Of a stretch of DNA of 64,000 bases, positions 8,680 to 17,498 are shown one piece after another. The notes under the pieces are model-generated. The model searched no databases. It was not told the origin of the DNA and saw only the letters and a list, made by a program, of their open reading frames with translations. Where the stretch lies: contig DDEN01000017.1 in NCBI GenBank assembly GCA_002336115.1, forward strand, positions 161,406 through 225,405. Reading direction: 5' to 3'. The position numbers and the translations under genes were made by a program. The DNA is from Chitinophagaceae bacterium UBA1953. Lineage in GTDB: Bacteria > Bacteroidota > Bacteroidia > Chitinophagales > Chitinophagaceae. The first letter of the stretch is position 1. Each line of letters starts with the position of its first letter.

Positions 8680-9060
8680 ATGAAATTATTTAAAACGTCC
8701 CTTTCCATCGCATTAATCATGTTTCTTGCAGCATCTTGCAAAAAATCAGATTCTGGCACTGGCAATTCTTCTTATCCCAAACAAGTTAATATTACCTACC
8801 GTGTTAGCAGTGCAACGACTAATAGCCTGGCATCAATAACCTATGATAACGAATCCGGAGGACAGGTTACTGTTAACAACCCAACACTAACATTTACTAA
8901 AACCATTACAAAAACTGTAAACAAATACAATATTATAACTCTTGGATATTTTGTCAATCCTGCTCAAACCGTAAAGCTGGAAGTATTGATCAACAATGAT
9001 GTTGTAAAATCGCAGGTATATACTAGCCCCAACGCTGCAATGTCATATACTTTTCAATAA
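8680..9060 (+). CDS. Small lipoprotein, MmpS/Ig-like fold suspected
   Basis: 126 residues. The N-terminal signal ends in lipobox FLAASC (Cys20), then KKSDSGTG as a linker. The remaining 100 residues are rich in Thr, Val and Asn with alternating beta pattern, and end VKLEVLINNDVVKSQVYTS. That ending resembles the beta-sandwich of MmpS-like accessory proteins. The assignment is tentative. It precedes a hydrolase lipoprotein and two barrel-type proteins in the same direction. Confidence 0.6.
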   Translation: MKLFKTSLSIALIMFLAASCKKSDSGTGNSSYPKQVNITYRVSSATTNSLASITYDNESGGQVTVNNPTLTFTKTITKTVNKYNIITLGYFVNPAQTVKLEVLINNDVVKSQVYTSPNAAMSYTFQ

Positions 9061-9105
9061 CAAAGAAAACCTGGCTTGTATTTAAAACAAAAAATAGTAT
9101 GAAAT

Positions 9106-10140
9106 ATGAAAAAAGAGTTCCCTATTTATTTAATCGTCATAATCTTTTCAGTATTCTCCAGTTCCTGCACTAAAGAAAGGTATATAGATGAGCCTGGAAA
9201 CTTAGTCCCAAAAACGGTTGACCAGGATTCTACTCTACCTTCGATTTCCGTTAACAGTGCTTTGCTGCATTCTGAAGCTTTTGGCCCGAAAGACAGCACG
9301 TTAATTATATGTATTCATGGTGGGCCCGGTGCTGACTACCGGTATATGCTTAATTGTAAAACACTTGCAGCAAAAGGCTATCGTGTTGTTTTTTACGACC
9401 AGAGGGGCGCAGGTCTTTCTCAACGATTTCCAGGAAGCTGGTATAAATCTCAAGGCAGCGATGCCATTAATAAAATTTTTTATGATGAATTAAAAGGCGT
9501 GATAGCCTATTATAAAACATCTGTTTCGCAAAAAGTAATTTTATTAGGACAGTCTTGGGGTGCAATGTTAGCAACAGGCTATACTGGTAAATACCCAAAC
9601 GAAATAAATGGCTTAATTGTGGCTGAACCGGGTGGTTTAAAATGGGATGATGTGGTTGACTACGTTTCTGAATCCAGGTCGTTCAAGTTGTGGAGTGAAG
9701 CCTTAAATGATGCCACCTATATTGACCAGTTTATTACAGGAAAAGATGACCAGCACGAAATTTTAGATTATAAAGCGGGTTTGATTGGTTCTGTAAATAC
9801 AATAGTTGGTGATGTGGGTTCTGATTTAGGTAATAATGCTCCATCTTACGTTGCTTCCCGAACTGGTGCAGTTGTTAGTGCATCATCGTTTGAATTAGGG
9901 CAGGATATTAAACCTGATTTTTCCACTGGCATCAATAATTTTTCCACCAAAACACTTTTCATATATAGCTCTAACAATAAAGCTTATCCCGACAGTTGGG
10001 CTGCGAAGATTTCATCTGTTTATCCGAACAAAGAAATTTTTAAGGCACAAGGAGTAGGTCATTCCGGAATGTTGGACCAGATAAATTTCTGGACAATAAC
10101 GATGGAGCCCAAAGTTATTTCATATATAAAAACATTATAA
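9106..10140 (+). CDS. Alpha/beta hydrolase lipoprotein, proline iminopeptidase-like
   Basis: 344 residues exported as a lipoprotein (lipobox FSSSC, Cys21). The alpha/beta-hydrolase core shows HGGPG (oxyanion, typical of prolyl iminopeptidase/S33 enzymes), YDQRGAGLS, nucleophile elbow GQSWGA and a late GVGHSGM with the catalytic His. HGGPG plus DQRG.G.S is the S33 peptidase hallmark, so cleavage of N-terminal proline or of small peptides/amides at the cell surface is likely, though esterase activity is not excluded. It ends five bases before the next barrel gene, so the two are probably co-transcribed. Confidence 0.85.
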   Translation: MKKEFPIYLIVIIFSVFSSSCTKERYIDEPGNLVPKTVDQDSTLPSISVNSALLHSEAFGPKDSTLIICIHGGPGADYRYMLNCKTLAAKGYRVVFYDQRGAGLSQRFPGSWYKSQGSDAINKIFYDELKGVIAYYKTSVSQKVILLGQSWGAMLATGYTGKYPNEINGLIVAEPGGLKWDDVVDYVSESRSFKLWSEALNDATYIDQFITGKDDQHEILDYKAGLIGSVNTIVGDVGSDLGNNAPSYVASRTGAVVSASSFELGQDIKPDFSTGINNFSTKTLFIYSSNNKAYPDSWAAKISSVYPNKEIFKAQGVGHSGMLDQINFWTITMEPKVISYIKTL

Positions 10141-10145
10141 CAACA

Positions 10146-10829
10146 ATGAAAAATTTCACTATTAGATTGATTATTATAATTGCTGCCTTTTCATTTTTTC
10201 AAAATGAAATATTCGCACAGGTTATAAATTGGAAGAATATCTCTAAACAAAATAATCATCTTTTACATGTTAATGCAGGAGCAGAATATGGTGTAACGGC
10301 TGGCATGGGTTATCATCATTTAATACCAATTAAAAGTTTCCCTTTATGGATTGGAGGCGAGTTTTCAACACCAGGCGGGAACCAGCCAATGGATGACTTT
10401 AAGGTTAGGTTAGGTGCTCAAATAAAGATTGCAGCATTCAATTTTTTCCAATTTTCAGCAAGGATAGAAGGAATATCCAGGCGTTACCAGAATCAATCGG
10501 TTACTCTTTTCAATTTTGGGAGTGATTTTGCCGGAACGCTGGGTTATTATCGCAAACATTTGTTTTTGGGAGCTGAAGCAGGCTTTGATAAAGCAATCGT
10601 TACATATTTTAAACATAGTGATTGGCACAAAAACAATATTTACAACAATGTTCAGGATGGTTGGTATGAACCTGCAACCGGAGGTAATTTTTACTACGGA
10701 TTACAAGGGGGCTATTCTATGAAAAAAACAGATTTTACTCTTAAAGCCGGGAAGGTTTTACAGCAGGATTTCGAGTCTCAGCCATTGCTTCCTTTTTATG
10801 GACAATTAGGAGTGAATTTCAGGTTCTGA
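10146..10829 (+). CDS. Outer-membrane beta-barrel protein (227 aa)
   Basis: A signal peptide (residues 1-25, ending IFAQ) is followed by repeated amphipathic strands with Gly/aromatic alternation (YGVTAGMGYHH, FPLWIGGEFS, FNFFQFSARIEG, YGLQGGYSM), and the chain ends in an aromatic residue (VNFRF), as outer-membrane barrels do. No named family recognised. It begins five bases after the hydrolase gene. The two barrel proteins here (this and the next) may export or anchor what the hydrolase acts on; this is inferred from proximity. Confidence 0.7.
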   Translation: MKNFTIRLIIIIAAFSFFQNEIFAQVINWKNISKQNNHLLHVNAGAEYGVTAGMGYHHLIPIKSFPLWIGGEFSTPGGNQPMDDFKVRLGAQIKIAAFNFFQFSARIEGISRRYQNQSVTLFNFGSDFAGTLGYYRKHLFLGAEAGFDKAIVTYFKHSDWHKNNIYNNVQDGWYEPATGGNFYYGLQGGYSMKKTDFTLKAGKVLQQDFESQPLLPFYGQLGVNFRF

Positions 10830-10881
10830 AAAATATAATCTACAGACAATGATTAACAATAAACCGAAAACCAGTTCAAAA

Positions 10882-11442
10882 ATGAAACAACGTATTTTAG
10901 TGATGGCGTTTTTAGTAATAAACCTATCGATTATTTCATCGCCATCCTTTGCCCAGAAAGGAAATAAAGCGTTGCAAATAACCGGTGAAGCAATAATTCC
11001 TTCAGCACAAAAATCAGTTGGATTTGGATTGTCGCTAAAAGGGCTGTATGGTATTAGCGAACATGGCCAAATCACTATTTCAGTCGGTGTATCTAAATAC
11101 AAAGTGAAAAATATTGATGATGCTCAAGAAGCTGTAGTTCGTATCATACCTTTTTTAATCGGCTATAAACAAAACATTAATAAGTTTTATTTAGAGCCGA
11201 AAGTTGGAATTGGTGAATTAGGAGGCAGAATATTAATGAATGGTGGTGATTATACAAGGCCTTCTGTTACGGCAGCATTTGGAGGATTGGAAGCCGGGTT
11301 CAGCATTAAACGATTTAACGTGGGATTTAACTTTTTAGCAACCCACGGAATATCGAATTCGTCAGCAGGCATTTGGCATAATAAACGTTTTAATTATGCA
11401 AGTATTTTCCTTAGCTATACCCTATTTAAAAAAACAAAGTAA
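10882..11442 (+). CDS. Outer-membrane beta-barrel-like protein (186 aa)
   Basis: The frame opens with an ATG at 10849, but MKQRILVMAFLVINL at 10882 starts a normal signal peptide ending SFAQ, so the later ATG is chosen. The mature part has beta-strand periodicity (VGFGLSLKGLYGI, GQITISVGVSKYKV, FYLEPKVGIGELGG, FGGLEAGFSI), resembling porin-family barrels. No named family recognised. Same direction and close spacing to the upstream barrel gene. Confidence 0.65.
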   Translation: MKQRILVMAFLVINLSIISSPSFAQKGNKALQITGEAIIPSAQKSVGFGLSLKGLYGISEHGQITISVGVSKYKVKNIDDAQEAVVRIIPFLIGYKQNINKFYLEPKVGIGELGGRILMNGGDYTRPSVTAAFGGLEAGFSIKRFNVGFNFLATHGISNSSAGIWHNKRFNYASIFLSYTLFKKTK

Positions 11443-11613
11443 TAAATTTTGAAAAGGTATTCGGGAAAAGCAATAGATATTACACATGCGAACTGTACAC
11501 TATATTTTTTGTACTAAAAGTCAATATTAATAACATAATGATAAAATATGCCCGTCTTGATTGCTTAACTGCCTGCTTTACCTTATGCAATCACAATACA
11601 CATACACAATTTT

Positions 11614-11621
11614 TATCTTTG
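11614..11621 (+). promoter_or_regulatory. TAnnTTTG box directly before the kinase start
   Basis: TATCTTTG ends only four bases before the GTG start at 11626. By analogy with the tRNA-Ser promoter, transcription would begin at or next to the start codon, which implies a leaderless mRNA. Confidence 0.55.
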
Positions 11622-11625
11622 CATT

Positions 11626-12630
11626 GTGAAAAAACAAAACTGGATATTAGGGTTGGTCATATCATTGGGAATTGCCCTTCTTGCTGCTTCGCCGAGATTA
11701 ATAAGGATGGAAAGAGTAGAGATAGGATTTGCAAGCCTGAGCATATTGTATAACTTTTTGTTCTGCTTTACCTGCTGGGTTGTTTACCAGTACCTGTTTA
11801 ATAAAACAAGCTTGCTGCAAATTAAAAAGTACAAGGCAGTTGCATCTGGATTAGCCATACTCTGTGTTGCTCTTCTAAGCTATGTTTACGATTATTTCTT
11901 TTCATTTTTTTCTGAGCATACCATACAGTTCCCCGAAATTTTAGGTAATAAAAGGCCATATGTATTATTGCTTAGAGGGTTACTTGTAAGTGGTCTTTAT
12001 TACTTCATTACTTATCACCTTTATATTTTATCTGAAAAACAAAAAAGCGTTTTAGAGATAGCAGAATTAAAACAGGCCCAACTTGCTGCAAGCCTTTCTT
12101 CTTTAAAAGAGCAACTAAGTCCCCATTTTCTGTTCAACACACTCAATACACTCAGTTCATTAACACAGGAAAAAAATGTAAAAGATTATGTTTCCGAACT
12201 GGCTAATGTATATCGGTATGTGCTACAGTACAAAGAATTGGATACCGCTACTTTGCAACAGGAACTATCCTTTATTGAATCTTACTTGTACATTATTAAA
12301 ACCCGGCTGGAAGATGCCATTGAAGTAAGTATATCAGTAGATAAAGCATTGATGCAGTCCCCAATTCCGCCACTAACATTACAACTGCTTATTGAAAATG
12401 CAATCAAGCACAATGTTGCTTCATCATCAAAACAATTAAAGGTTGAAATAAAAAATTCAGACAATAGATTCCTTACAATCAGTAATAATTTTCAACCAAA
12501 AGTATCGGTCCCGTTTTCAACAGGTATTGGATTAGATAATGTGATGCAACGTTACCACTTATTATTTAACAAAGATATTATCGTTGAAAAAACCGATACT
12601 TCTTTTATCGTAAAACTTCCTATTGTATGA
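11626..12630 (+). CDS. LytS-type sensor histidine kinase (system 2)
   Basis: A 334-residue kinase with four hydrophobic helices in the first 140 residues, a coiled linker (EIAELKQAQLAASLSSLKEQ) and a His_kinase domain with LSPHFLFNTLNTLSS (phospho-His), N box LQLLIENAIKHN and G-box TGIGLDNVMQRY. The start is a GTG immediately after a -7 box; the next in-frame ATG (about 11707) would remove the first helix. Its stop overlaps the regulator's ATG by four bases (ATGA), giving translational coupling. Sequence is distinct from system 1, so the two are not a recent duplication. Confidence 0.92.
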   Translation: MKKQNWILGLVISLGIALLAASPRLIRMERVEIGFASLSILYNFLFCFTCWVVYQYLFNKTSLLQIKKYKAVASGLAILCVALLSYVYDYFFSFFSEHTIQFPEILGNKRPYVLLLRGLLVSGLYYFITYHLYILSEKQKSVLEIAELKQAQLAASLSSLKEQLSPHFLFNTLNTLSSLTQEKNVKDYVSELANVYRYVLQYKELDTATLQQELSFIESYLYIIKTRLEDAIEVSISVDKALMQSPIPPLTLQLLIENAIKHNVASSSKQLKVEIKNSDNRFLTISNNFQPKVSVPFSTGIGLDNVMQRYHLLFNKDIIVEKTDTSFIVKLPIV

Positions 12631-13388
12631 CTGATGTTTTAATAATAGAAGACGAAGCAAAAACCGCAAGGGAACTGGCCAATATACTTAAAAACATAGA
12701 TGACAGCATCCATGTACTGGCAATATTGGATTCAGTAGAGCAATCGCTGCAATGGTTTGCAGCCAACAAGCAGCCCGATCTTATTTTCTCAGATATTCAG
12801 TTAGCCGATGGGTTGTGTTTTGATATTTACAACCAGATTACGGTACAAAGCCCTATCATATTCTGCACCGCCTTTGATGAATACATGATCAATGCCTTTG
12901 ACACCAACGCAGTAAGTTATTTGTTGAAACCTGTTACTAAAGAGAAGGTAGAGAGGGCTTTAGACAAATTTTATGCGTTAAAATCAGTGTTTGAAAAAGA
13001 CGAAAATAACAAAGGGCTTTCAGGAGTTTTGCATCAGCTTAAATACAATTACAAAACAGCGTTACTGGTACATCAAAAAGAAAAAATAATTCCAATTCAG
13101 GTAAAAGATATTGCCTGTTTCTACTTAGCTAAAACCATCATCAGTATATCTACACTCACAAATAAAAAGTATTATTTGTCTGGTACTTTGGATGAGTTAG
13201 AAAAAGTACTTGATCCTGCCGAATTCTACCGTGCCAACCGACAGTTTATCATTAACAAAGCCGCCATTGTCAATGCAGAACGTTTTTTTGCCCGAAAACT
13301 GGTGGCCAAACTGATTATAGATACACCCGAAACAATAATTGTAAGTAAAGCAAAAGCAAGTGAATTTTTGCAGTGGATGGAAGGGTAA
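12627..13388 (+). CDS. LytTR-family response regulator (system 2)
   Basis: 253 residues: a receiver domain (EDE at 8-10, phospho-acceptor Asp56 in FSDIQLADG, FCTAF, YLLKPV) followed by a LytTR DNA-binding domain from about residue 145 (KIIPIQVKDIACFYL, YRANRQFIINKAAI). The gene starts inside the kinase stop codon (ATGA). Downstream genes encode small exported proteins and an efflux operon, any of which could be targets. No binding site could be recognised by eye. Confidence 0.92.
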   Translation: MTDVLIIEDEAKTARELANILKNIDDSIHVLAILDSVEQSLQWFAANKQPDLIFSDIQLADGLCFDIYNQITVQSPIIFCTAFDEYMINAFDTNAVSYLLKPVTKEKVERALDKFYALKSVFEKDENNKGLSGVLHQLKYNYKTALLVHQKEKIIPIQVKDIACFYLAKTIISISTLTNKKYYLSGTLDELEKVLDPAEFYRANRQFIINKAAIVNAERFFARKLVAKLIIDTPETIIVSKAKASEFLQWMEG

Positions 13389-13469
13389 CGTCTTAAACAG
13401 TTTTTTGCCCGTTTCGATTTGCCTTTCATTTCTTAAAACTGAACATAAGTCAAATCAAGAAAATTTGAC

Positions 13470-13811
13470 ATGAAAAATATTCTTGTTATACTGATAATTT
13501 TATTAACCGCTTTTTCTTCACACGCACAAATATCTGAAAGAAACATAAGTCATTATTCAAGCTTGTTAGGTAAACGAAATGCAAGGTTAATAGGCTGCGA
13601 TAGTGTTGCCCCTTATCTTGAAGCTGTTTATAAAAAAATTCTGACAGAAATACTCTATTACAGAAACAGTCCTCAAACTTTTTCAAATAAGCGAAGGCTA
13701 TTGCTTAGTTATAAACTTTTACAAAATGATTTATATACAGTTCTTGCAAAAAAAGAAAGAATACGATATAAAAGACTTTCTAAAATAAAAGGCAATATTT
13801 TCTTACTATAA
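13470..13811 (+). CDS. Small exported basic protein, unknown
   Basis: 113 residues. A clear signal peptide (MKNILVILIILLTAFSSHAQ) is followed by a Lys/Arg-rich, predominantly helical mature part (RNISHYSSLLGKRNARLIG, KKERIRYKRLSKIKG). It begins 81 bases after the LytTR regulator. No family recognised; the signal peptide and start support a real gene. Confidence 0.6.
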   Translation: MKNILVILIILLTAFSSHAQISERNISHYSSLLGKRNARLIGCDSVAPYLEAVYKKILTEILYYRNSPQTFSNKRRLLLSYKLLQNDLYTVLAKKERIRYKRLSKIKGNIFLL

Positions 13812-14079
13812 CAGCCGACTGCTATACTTCCTTTCCTCTTAGCTGCTATTTTGCCAACGCTCCTTTTTATACTGTCTGTGAAAATGGGATAGTACCTGTT
13901 ACTGCAAATGAGAATGCACTGAAGTTATCGCATTTGCTACAATTGTTATTACTATAAAGTATTGCTGCACTTATTATTAACGGTCTGTTTTACTCTGTGT
14001 TTCGCCGGTTTTATATAACTGGTGTTACTCTTGGGCTCATTTTCCGTCATACAGTTATTGTTTCAATAAATAATTAAAA

Positions 14080-14331
14080 ATGAAAAAAACAATTTTATTG
14101 CTGGCAGTAGTGGTTAGCAGCCTGGCAGCAAGTACGGCAAAGGCACAGGTAGCTGTGTCGGTAAGAGTTGGCGTTCCCGTTTACTATCCGCCACCGCCAC
14201 CAGCAAGAGTAGTTGTAGTAAAATCTGCGCCGGTAGTTGTTGTGCCTGCACGACCTGTTGTAGTTGTGTGTTCTGCCCCACCTGTTTATGTAATAGCAAA
14301 GCCACGCAGGGCAGTAATCGTATATCGCTGA
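14080..14331 (+). CDS. Secreted Val/Pro-rich low-complexity protein
   Basis: 83 residues with a signal peptide ending in AKAQ. The mature part is almost entirely Val, Pro, Ala and basic residues (PPPPPARVVVVK, APVVVVPARPVVVV). Such short secreted Pro/Val proteins occur in Bacteroidota without known function. The opposite-strand open frames across this gene are by-products of its skewed codons. Confidence 0.65.
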   Translation: MKKTILLLAVVVSSLAASTAKAQVAVSVRVGVPVYYPPPPPARVVVVKSAPVVVVPARPVVVVCSAPPVYVIAKPRRAVIVYR

Positions 14332-14429
14332 TGCCTGCATTAAAATCCATTTTGCCCGTTTGGGATCCTTTTATCCTTTAAAGCGGGCAGGCAACCGTCA
14401 ATTTTATATCACAATTTAAAATAGAAGTA

Positions 14430-14807
14430 ATGATAAAAACATTGAACCCCTTTTTATTGATAATCGTTTTTATTGCAGGAGTATTTACCACCACACAGGC
14501 ACAAACAAAAGCCGATGACATACTGGGCAAGTGGACAAACGACGACAAAACCCGTGTGCTCGAATTTGTAAAAAACGGCAGCATTTACGAAGCCGTTATT
14601 AAAGAAGCCCCTGATAACAGCCTCATCGGGAAAAAACAAATCACCAATTTATCGTTCAGCAACTCATCGTACAAAGGCACTGTACATATACCCAAAAAGG
14701 GAAAAAGCTTTCCTTGTACTGTGGCAATAAAAAGCAATGGTACTATGGAGCTTACCGCAAAAGCAGGTTTTATGAGCAAGTCGCAAACATGGACGAGGGT
14801 AAAATAA
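14430..14807 (+). CDS. DUF2147 secreted protein
   Basis: 125 residues: a signal peptide ending TQAQ, then a lipocalin-like beta domain. The motifs ILGKWTND, VLEFVKNGSIYEAVI, YKGTVHIPKKGKSFPCTV and the C-terminal SQTWTRVK match DUF2147. The domain is short of the usual 140-150 residues. The family occurs in periplasmic proteins of Bacteroidota and Proteobacteria; function unknown. Confidence 0.8.
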   Translation: MIKTLNPFLLIIVFIAGVFTTTQAQTKADDILGKWTNDDKTRVLEFVKNGSIYEAVIKEAPDNSLIGKKQITNLSFSNSSYKGTVHIPKKGKSFPCTVAIKSNGTMELTAKAGFMSKSQTWTRVK

Positions 14808-14965
14808 TTTATACGGGGTTGTCGGTTGCCAATCATTGTTCAGCTTTAGTTCCGGCTGCTGCGGGCTACGCTTCGCTACGGTGCAGCGCTATCGCTACGC
14901 ACTAAACCCTCCGCATCCGGCAGCCCGTCAACAACTAAATATCTATTGGGCAATGTTGCAACAGC

Positions 14966-15052
14966 TTGCTCATTGCTCAATAGAATTACCCAAAGTAAAA
15001 GAGTGCGACGCAACTAAAGCCTAATAGCAGTACTATCGTTGGTTACAAAAAA
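14966..15052 (+). repeat. Dispersed intergenic repeat, copy D
   Basis: An 87-base sequence beginning TTGCTCATTGCT and ending near GTTGGTTACAAAAAA, with the core GAGTGCGACGCAAC at 15001-15014. Aligned by eye it matches the reverse complement of 18744-18832 at roughly three positions in four. The copy ends 26 bases before the tolC start. Confidence 0.75.
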
Positions 15053-15078
15053 TGAAATAAGGCTAAGCCTTATAAAAA

Positions 15079-16398
15079 ATGAAAAGCAGAATTATTTTAT
15101 TATTTATCAGCGGCGTTTGTTTAATTACTAACGCAAAGGCACAGTTAAATTTTACTTCTGTACAGGAAGTATGGGATTATGCCGCTAAGCATAACATACA
15201 ATTGCAGGCTGCCGAAGCCGGTAAAAGCACCGCAGGCATTCACATAAAGCAATCGTATGGGGCGCTGTTGCCAACGGTTACAGCCAATGGTTCGTTTACC
15301 GATAACCTTACCATACAACCTACGCTGATACCGGCAAATTTATTTAACCCAACTGCGCCGGCTGGCACTTTTACCGAAGCTACATTTGGCAGGCAGTATA
15401 TTTATAACGGCAACGTAGCAGCGCAGTTCGATATTCTTAATACACAGGATTGGTTCAATGTAAAAACGGCTAAGCTCAGCAATGAAATAGCATCACTGAA
15501 CATTGCAAAAGCCAAAGCTGATTTGTATGCCCAACTCTCAAATACATATTACACATACATTTTACTGGCAGAAGCAGAACGCTTGTCGGTACAAAATGTA
15601 CAAACCGCCAACACGGCATATCAGCTTGCCAGCAATAAATTTAAAGAAGGGCTGATAAGCGAAGCAACAGTTAATGCGGCATTAATCAATAAAGAAAAAG
15701 CAGAGAAAAGCCTTGATGTAGCGGTACAAAACAAATTGCTGCAACTGAACAACCTTAAACTCTTGCTCAATACAACAGAGAGCATTACACTAACAGAGCA
15801 GCCGGAAAAAAGCAATAACATTACCCTTGCAAACGAATTTGCAACAGACCCCAATGTGCAATTATCGGCCATGCAAATGCAAATGGCAAAAAGCCAGTGG
15901 CAATCGTCCAAAGCGGCATTTGTGCCAACACTCAGCGCTGTGTACCAGTATAACACACAAATTGCAGGCGATGAATTTTTAAAATTCAGCAACACAAGCA
16001 ATTTGCCGCAACAATACTGGGGGCTGCGATTATCCATTCCAATTTTTTCCGGCGGCAGCAGAAACTACCAGGTGCAAAAATCAAAGATTGATTACAACCT
16101 GAAACAAAAGGAATACGATAACGCCAAATTGCAATCGGGCATTAACGACCAAAATCTATTAATTGCATACAACAGTTCACTAAACGCTTTTAATAAATCG
16201 AAAAAGATTCTTGCCCTGTATCAAAGCAACGATGCTCATGCAGAACGAAAATTAAGCGAAGGCATTATTTCATTGGACGACCGATTGAAAGTTTATACCG
16301 ATTTAATAGCAAACGAAAATGAGTACCTGCAAAGCTTGAGCGATTATCTTATTCAACAATACAGGTTACAAATACGACAAACAAATTTTATACAATGA
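15079..16398 (+). CDS. TolC-family outer-membrane efflux channel
   Basis: 439 residues with a signal peptide ending NAKAQ. The two OEP repeats are visible as pairs of long helices with the typical motifs (VWDYAAKHNIQLQAAEAGKSTAGI, SNKFKEGLISEATVNAALINKEKAE, WGLRLSIPIFSGG) and periplasmic coiled-coil segments. It forms the trimeric exit duct for the adaptor and permease encoded directly downstream. The stop overlaps the adaptor's ATG (ATGA), so the two are translationally coupled. Confidence 0.93.
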   Translation: MKSRIILLFISGVCLITNAKAQLNFTSVQEVWDYAAKHNIQLQAAEAGKSTAGIHIKQSYGALLPTVTANGSFTDNLTIQPTLIPANLFNPTAPAGTFTEATFGRQYIYNGNVAAQFDILNTQDWFNVKTAKLSNEIASLNIAKAKADLYAQLSNTYYTYILLAEAERLSVQNVQTANTAYQLASNKFKEGLISEATVNAALINKEKAEKSLDVAVQNKLLQLNNLKLLLNTTESITLTEQPEKSNNITLANEFATDPNVQLSAMQMQMAKSQWQSSKAAFVPTLSAVYQYNTQIAGDEFLKFSNTSNLPQQYWGLRLSIPIFSGGSRNYQVQKSKIDYNLKQKEYDNAKLQSGINDQNLLIAYNSSLNAFNKSKKILALYQSNDAHAERKLSEGIISLDDRLKVYTDLIANENEYLQSLSDYLIQQYRLQIRQTNFIQ

Positions 16399-17495
16399 GC
16401 AGGCTGATTTTACTACTAAGTTTTACTTCCATCTTCTTCTTTTCGTGCAAGCAGAAAAAAGAAGTAACCGCAACACCTGTTGTTTCGGCTATTACAGAAG
16501 CCGTTTTTGCACCCGGGCATATTGAAGCCGAGAGCCAGTTTACACTCACTGCTATGAACGATGGTTATATTAAAGACGTTTTGGTAAGCGAAGGCGATGA
16601 AGTAGGAGCGGGACAGAACTTAATTATACAGGACAATGCTACCGCAGCTATACAGCAACAAACCGCCACCGAAAACCTGCATATAGCCGAGCAACAAGCC
16701 GCAGCCAATTCGGCGGTGTTGCAAGAATTGCAGGCTCAATTGGATGCTGCAAATGATAAACTCAGTAACGACAAAACGCAGTTAGAAAGGTTACAGCGTT
16801 TATATACTACCAATTCTGTTGCAAAAATTGATGTGGATAATGCTCAGTTGAGTTATGATAATTCACTAAACAATGTAAAAGCTATTCAGAAAAATATAGC
16901 GGCTACCAAACTAAACTTACAGCAAACCGTTGTCAACAGCCGGGGACAGCAACAAACTGCCGCCGTAAACAGCGGATATTACAACATTAAATCTCCCGGA
17001 AAGTATAAAGTTTTTTCTGTGCTTAAAAAGAAAGGGGAGTTGGTGCGTAAGGGCGAAGCCGTTGCAATATTGGGCAGCGCCGAAAGTTTAAAAATTGTAT
17101 TGAGTATTGATGAAGCCAGCATTGCTAAAGTACAGTTGCAGCAAAAAGTATTGATAGAACTAAATACAGAAAAAGGCAAAACCTATACCGGTACCGTAAC
17201 TAAAATATTACCATCCTTCAACGTTACAGAACAGGCATATACGGTGGAAGCTGTTTTTGATACAACTGCCGCAACCATCATCAATGGTACATTATTGCAG
17301 GCAAATATTATTGTGGCCAAAAAAGAAAATGTGCTGTTGATACCACGTAGTTGCCTGAGCCCCGATGGAAAAGTATTGGTGAAAAGAAAAAATAAAACAG
17401 ATACGCTGCAAATTAAAACCGGCATCATCTCCAATGAATGGGTGGAAGTGCTTTCAGGGTTAACGGTAAACGATAAAGTGATAAAGCAACTTTAA
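16395..17495 (+). CDS. Efflux periplasmic adaptor (HlyD/MacA-like) lipoprotein
   Basis: 366 residues. Lipobox FFFSC (Cys18) anchors it to the inner-membrane side of the periplasm. The biotinyl-lipoyl half-motif (DGYIKDVLVSEGDEVGAGQNLI), a long coiled-coil hairpin (about residues 80-165, Gln/Ala-rich), the second lipoyl half (GELVRKGEAVAILG) and a beta-barrel/membrane-proximal domain follow in family order. It connects the FtsX-type permease to the TolC channel. It starts in the tolC stop codon and lies three bases before the permease gene. Confidence 0.92.
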   Translation: MSRLILLLSFTSIFFFSCKQKKEVTATPVVSAITEAVFAPGHIEAESQFTLTAMNDGYIKDVLVSEGDEVGAGQNLIIQDNATAAIQQQTATENLHIAEQQAAANSAVLQELQAQLDAANDKLSNDKTQLERLQRLYTTNSVAKIDVDNAQLSYDNSLNNVKAIQKNIAATKLNLQQTVVNSRGQQQTAAVNSGYYNIKSPGKYKVFSVLKKKGELVRKGEAVAILGSAESLKIVLSIDEASIAKVQLQQKVLIELNTEKGKTYTGTVTKILPSFNVTEQAYTVEAVFDTTAATIINGTLLQANIIVAKKENVLLIPRSCLSPDGKVLVKRKNKTDTLQIKTGIISNEWVEVLSGLTVNDKVIKQL

Positions 17496-17498
17496 ATC

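Noticed and set aside
11538..11753. 71-codon open frame before the second kinase
   Set aside because: Overlaps the promoter box and the kinase start in another frame; no motif or signal.
14095..14350. Two 78-81 codon minus-strand frames across the Val/Pro-rich gene
   Set aside because: Low-complexity by-products of skewed codons in the real gene, which has a signal peptide.
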